10,585 nucleotides of DNA from Larix sibirica (taxonomy: Eukaryota; Streptophyta; Pinopsida; Pinales; Pinaceae), in contig NWUY0300059535.1 of NCBI GenBank assembly GCA_004151065.3, positions 6,787 to 17,371 on the forward strand, read 5' to 3'. Under the pieces are notes generated by a model. The model ran no database searches. It was not told where the DNA came from and was given only the letters and a program-made list of their open reading frames with translations. A program made the translations under genes and the position numbers. Below, in pieces: positions 9,054 through 10,585 of the stretch. Numbering within the stretch: the first letter of the stretch is position 1; every line of letters begins with the position of its first letter.

Positions 9054-9071
9054 ATAATGTTAAGTGGTATT
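9054..9071. repeat. Target-site duplication, left copy (18 bp)
   Basis: ATAATGTTAAGTGGTATT here matches 10328-10345 at 17 of 18 positions (T at 9060 against C at 10334). The two copies bracket the 1256-bp insertion. Joining the flanks across one copy gives uniformly AT-rich sequence, as expected of an empty site. Confidence 0.85.
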
Positions 9072-9089
9072 TTTTGTTGTTGTTGTTGT
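9072..9089 (-). repeat. CAA/A-rich 3' tail of the retroposed insert
   Basis: On the minus strand the insert ends in five CAA units (9088-9074 read as TTG on the plus strand) followed by A residues that merge with the AA of the target duplication. A simple-repeat or A-rich tail marks the end where reverse transcription was primed. Confidence 0.8.
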
Positions 9090-9432
9090 AAGTTTCACAA
9101 CAAAATTATATTAATATACAACAAAATACAAGAATGAAAAACATGTTGTCAAGGTGGCTGAAGAGAAGTTGGCCCCCTTATCAATCAAAAATAGGAAGAG
9201 ATTGTTAATCGCCAGCCTGCCCTTGTGTGGGAAACCAGGCCGCCAAAAATTAAAGTTTAAAAACCTGCTCGTAGTCGATATTTCAGGCTTAAAATAGTCA
9301 TTTGCAAAAAAATACAAGAGGAGCTTGCTAGCAACAAAAATAAACATAAAAATAACTGAGCTAATTATTAGATGGCGTCTTTTGATGACCATGGAAAAAA
9401 ACCAAAAAAAGAGAAAACCAAAGAACCTGAGA

Positions 9433-10327
9433 TTACTTGGGAGGGCGACTGGGAGTTGCATCTTCTGGTTTTTCCTCTAGAATTGGACAATAGTAAGTGC
9501 CTGAGTCAGAGGATAAGTCTTTGGGATCCTTGGAGGGATGAGGAGTAGTCTTGCTGAATGAACAGGGCCCTTCCGGATTGCGGGGTTCCACATGCTTCCA
9601 TTGTTGAACACTTGATTTCCCAATTTCTTCCATCACCTGCGCTTGCTGAGGCTCCTTCTCATGTGACTGTTCTTGGTGCTGCGAGGGCTCGGGCGCAAGA
9701 GAGTGACCACCAGAAGAAGAGGAATGAGCAGTGGTGTTGGACAACCACTTCTTCCTCCCAGTTATCAAGCATGCTTCTCAAATGCCCAGGGACCGATCTG
9801 TCATATCCACCCGTCGAAGAGCCTCTAATCCCCAAGAGGCCCAAGCGATCTCGTCCCCCACTTCCCCAACAAGCAACAACTTGTAGTCGTCTGGGCATGA
9901 TTGCTTCAGGGGGCCGAGCTAAAAATCTCTTGTAGAGCAGAGCAAGCCTTGTAAAGCAACAATGCCCTGTGCAGGGAGGTGTGAACTGCTCCAGAGAATT
10001 CCTTTTGTGCAAGCTCTTGGTGGAAATGTAGCAGGTGGAATGCATAGAGCCGACCCAATACCAGAGATAACTAGAACTGAAATGATTGTTTCCATCCGCC
10101 AACGGTGGCCAAATCCCACACAAAATCGGCATAATTGATATAGTACCAAGCCACCTCCTTCGCTAGGGTTGAAAGGCCATGCAAGTAAATGGTCTCAACC
10201 TCATTAAAAACGGGGATTTAATGCACATGGAAGGTTTTCAGAGGGGGATCCACGTGGTGTGGAACTAGCACCCTCCTCCTAGCTTCCACACATGCCTAGA
10301 GATGACGACTGTCACCCACATCCAGGG
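9433..10327 (-). pseudogene. Decayed unrecognised coding region inside the retroposed insert
   Basis: The minus strand reads as a protein of about 297 codons in two frames. The first (10327-9909) includes HGLSTLAKEVAWYYINYADF, the block DLATVGGWKQSFQF, and a helical stretch LYAFHLLHFHQELAQKEF. It is broken by stops at 10298-10296, 10220-10218 and 10073-10071. A shift of frame near the C5 run at 9913-9909 leads to the second frame, with DDYKLLLVGEVGDEIAWASW and LEALRRVDMTDRSLGI. A TGA follows at 9780-9778, then a Ser/Pro/Gln/Glu-rich, probably disordered tail ending SRPPK at TAA 9435-9433. No family is recognised: no zinc knuckle, RRM-like DUF4283 pattern, RT or RNase H. An overlapping 157-codon open frame (10132-9659) is Cys/Trp/Arg-rich and looks like a GC-driven shadow, though it cannot be strictly excluded. 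The true start is unknown, and the 5' end may be truncated. Confidence 0.55.
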
Positions 10328-10345
10328 ATAATGCTAAGTGGTATT
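10328..10345. repeat. Target-site duplication, right copy (18 bp)
   Basis: ATAATGCTAAGTGGTATT is the partner of 9054-9071, with one mismatch. It adjoins the 5' end of the minus-strand insert. Confidence 0.85.
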
Positions 10346-10563
10346 ATGATTTTCTTTTTGCTTTTAAAATTTGTGGTGTTATTGAGAAATTCAATATATT
10401 TTATGAGGATATTAAAATTAGTATTTTAATAAAAAAGTTTTAAAAATTAATATTATTAAAATGAAATATTTAATAAAAATAAAAATAATAATAATAATAA
10501 AGAGTATAAACTTATTTATTAAATTAATAAAAATACATCAATAAACAAACAAAACTTTTTATT
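10346..10563. other. Extremely AT-rich flank with (AAT)5 microsatellite
   Basis: Almost pure A/T sequence, with (AAT)5 at 10484-10498 and many AATAAA/TTAATA strings. No coding potential. It continues the composition of the DNA left of 9054, supporting the reading that the insert landed in AT-rich DNA. Confidence 0.7.
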
Positions 10564-10577
10564 GCGCCGAGAGGCGC
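10564..10577. repeat. GC-rich hairpin at the window's end
   Basis: GCGCC (10564-10568) and GGCGC (10573-10577) are perfect inverted 5-bp arms around GAGA. The abrupt change from AT-rich to GC-rich at 10564 suggests the edge of another element that continues outside the window. Confidence 0.6.
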
Positions 10578-10585
10578 TCTACAGC

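Larger units (their letters stand above)
9072..10327 (-). mobile_element. Retroposed 1256-bp insertion with long target-site duplication
   Basis: The insert lies between 18-bp direct repeats and is oriented on the minus strand. Its 5' end, CCCTGGATGTGGGTGAC, is at 10327, and its 3' end is a tail of five CAA units followed by A residues (9089-9072). Long, variable duplications plus an A-rich tail are the signature of target-primed reverse transcription by a LINE machinery. The strand that would have been nicked reads GGTATT/ATGA at the right flank, only a partial match to the L1-like TTTT/A preference. The body is clearly GC-richer than both flanks. The last 340 nt before the tail, including a TATTAATATAATTTTGTTG string, resemble 3' ends of plant LINEs. 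The coding part is not reverse transcriptase, which is odd for a 5'-truncated LINE. It may be a non-autonomous LINE derivative or a processed pseudogene. Confidence 0.78.

Noticed and set aside
9111-9461. 116-codon hydrophobic minus-strand frame
   Set aside because: It lies mostly in the T-rich 3' untranslated part of the insert; the Phe/Leu-rich product reflects composition.
9558-9935. 125-codon plus-strand open frame
   Set aside because: It is antisense to the insert, whose orientation is fixed by the minus-strand tail.
9659-10132. 157-codon minus-strand open frame
   Set aside because: It overlaps the better protein-like frames of the same strand, is Cys/Trp/Arg-rich, and appears to be open because the DNA is GC-richer. 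Kept only as an alternative reading.
1-10585. CRISPR array, bacterial operon or phage-like system
   Set aside because: There is no regularly spaced repeat array, no dense coding, and all recognisable genes are plant-type retroelement relics.

Overview
The window looks like intergenic DNA from a large, repeat-rich plant nuclear genome. It is AT-rich, has no intact host gene, and holds several decayed retroelement pieces of plant type: a LINE ORF2 tail with a zf-RVT zinc finger and an RNase H domain, a second RNase H of another lineage, and a tRNA-derived SINE-like head. A conifer or similar giant genome is my guess from the style of these elements; nothing in the window proves it. One undetermined base (N, position 5252) shows that this is draft assembly.

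Layout. Positions 1-190 hold a tRNA-like SINE candidate (minus strand). Positions 342-2678 carry several weak minus-strand open frames that I cannot identify. Positions 2820-3164 hold a dead RNase H domain (plus strand) with three stops and altered catalytic residues. From 3165 to about 6000 there is little beyond a strong imperfect palindrome (4994-5039), short tandem repeats and an 18-bp duplication around the N. Positions 6000-6412 may hold a very old Ty1/copia RNase H end with a polypurine tract. Positions 6748-8220 are a 5'-truncated LINE (minus strand): zf-RVT plus RNase H with all four catalytic residues still present, but stop codons in the frame. It abuts an (AAT)7 microsatellite. Positions 8262-8951 are a tandem array of three related units of 317, 88 and 285 bp.

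The most interesting object is a 1256-bp insertion at 9072-10327. It is flanked by an 18-bp direct repeat with one mismatch (9054-9071 and 10328-10345). On the minus strand it ends in a CAA/A-rich tail, so it is a target-primed retroposition product. Inside is a decayed, GC-richer coding region of about 297 codons that I do not recognise, followed by a roughly 340-nt 3' region resembling plant LINE 3' ends. It is not reverse transcriptase or RNase H. It could be a half-LINE-like non-autonomous element or a processed pseudogene.

No gene here appears functional, and no operon-like or pathway-level cooperation can be inferred. The window is a record of nested and neighbouring retroelement insertions.
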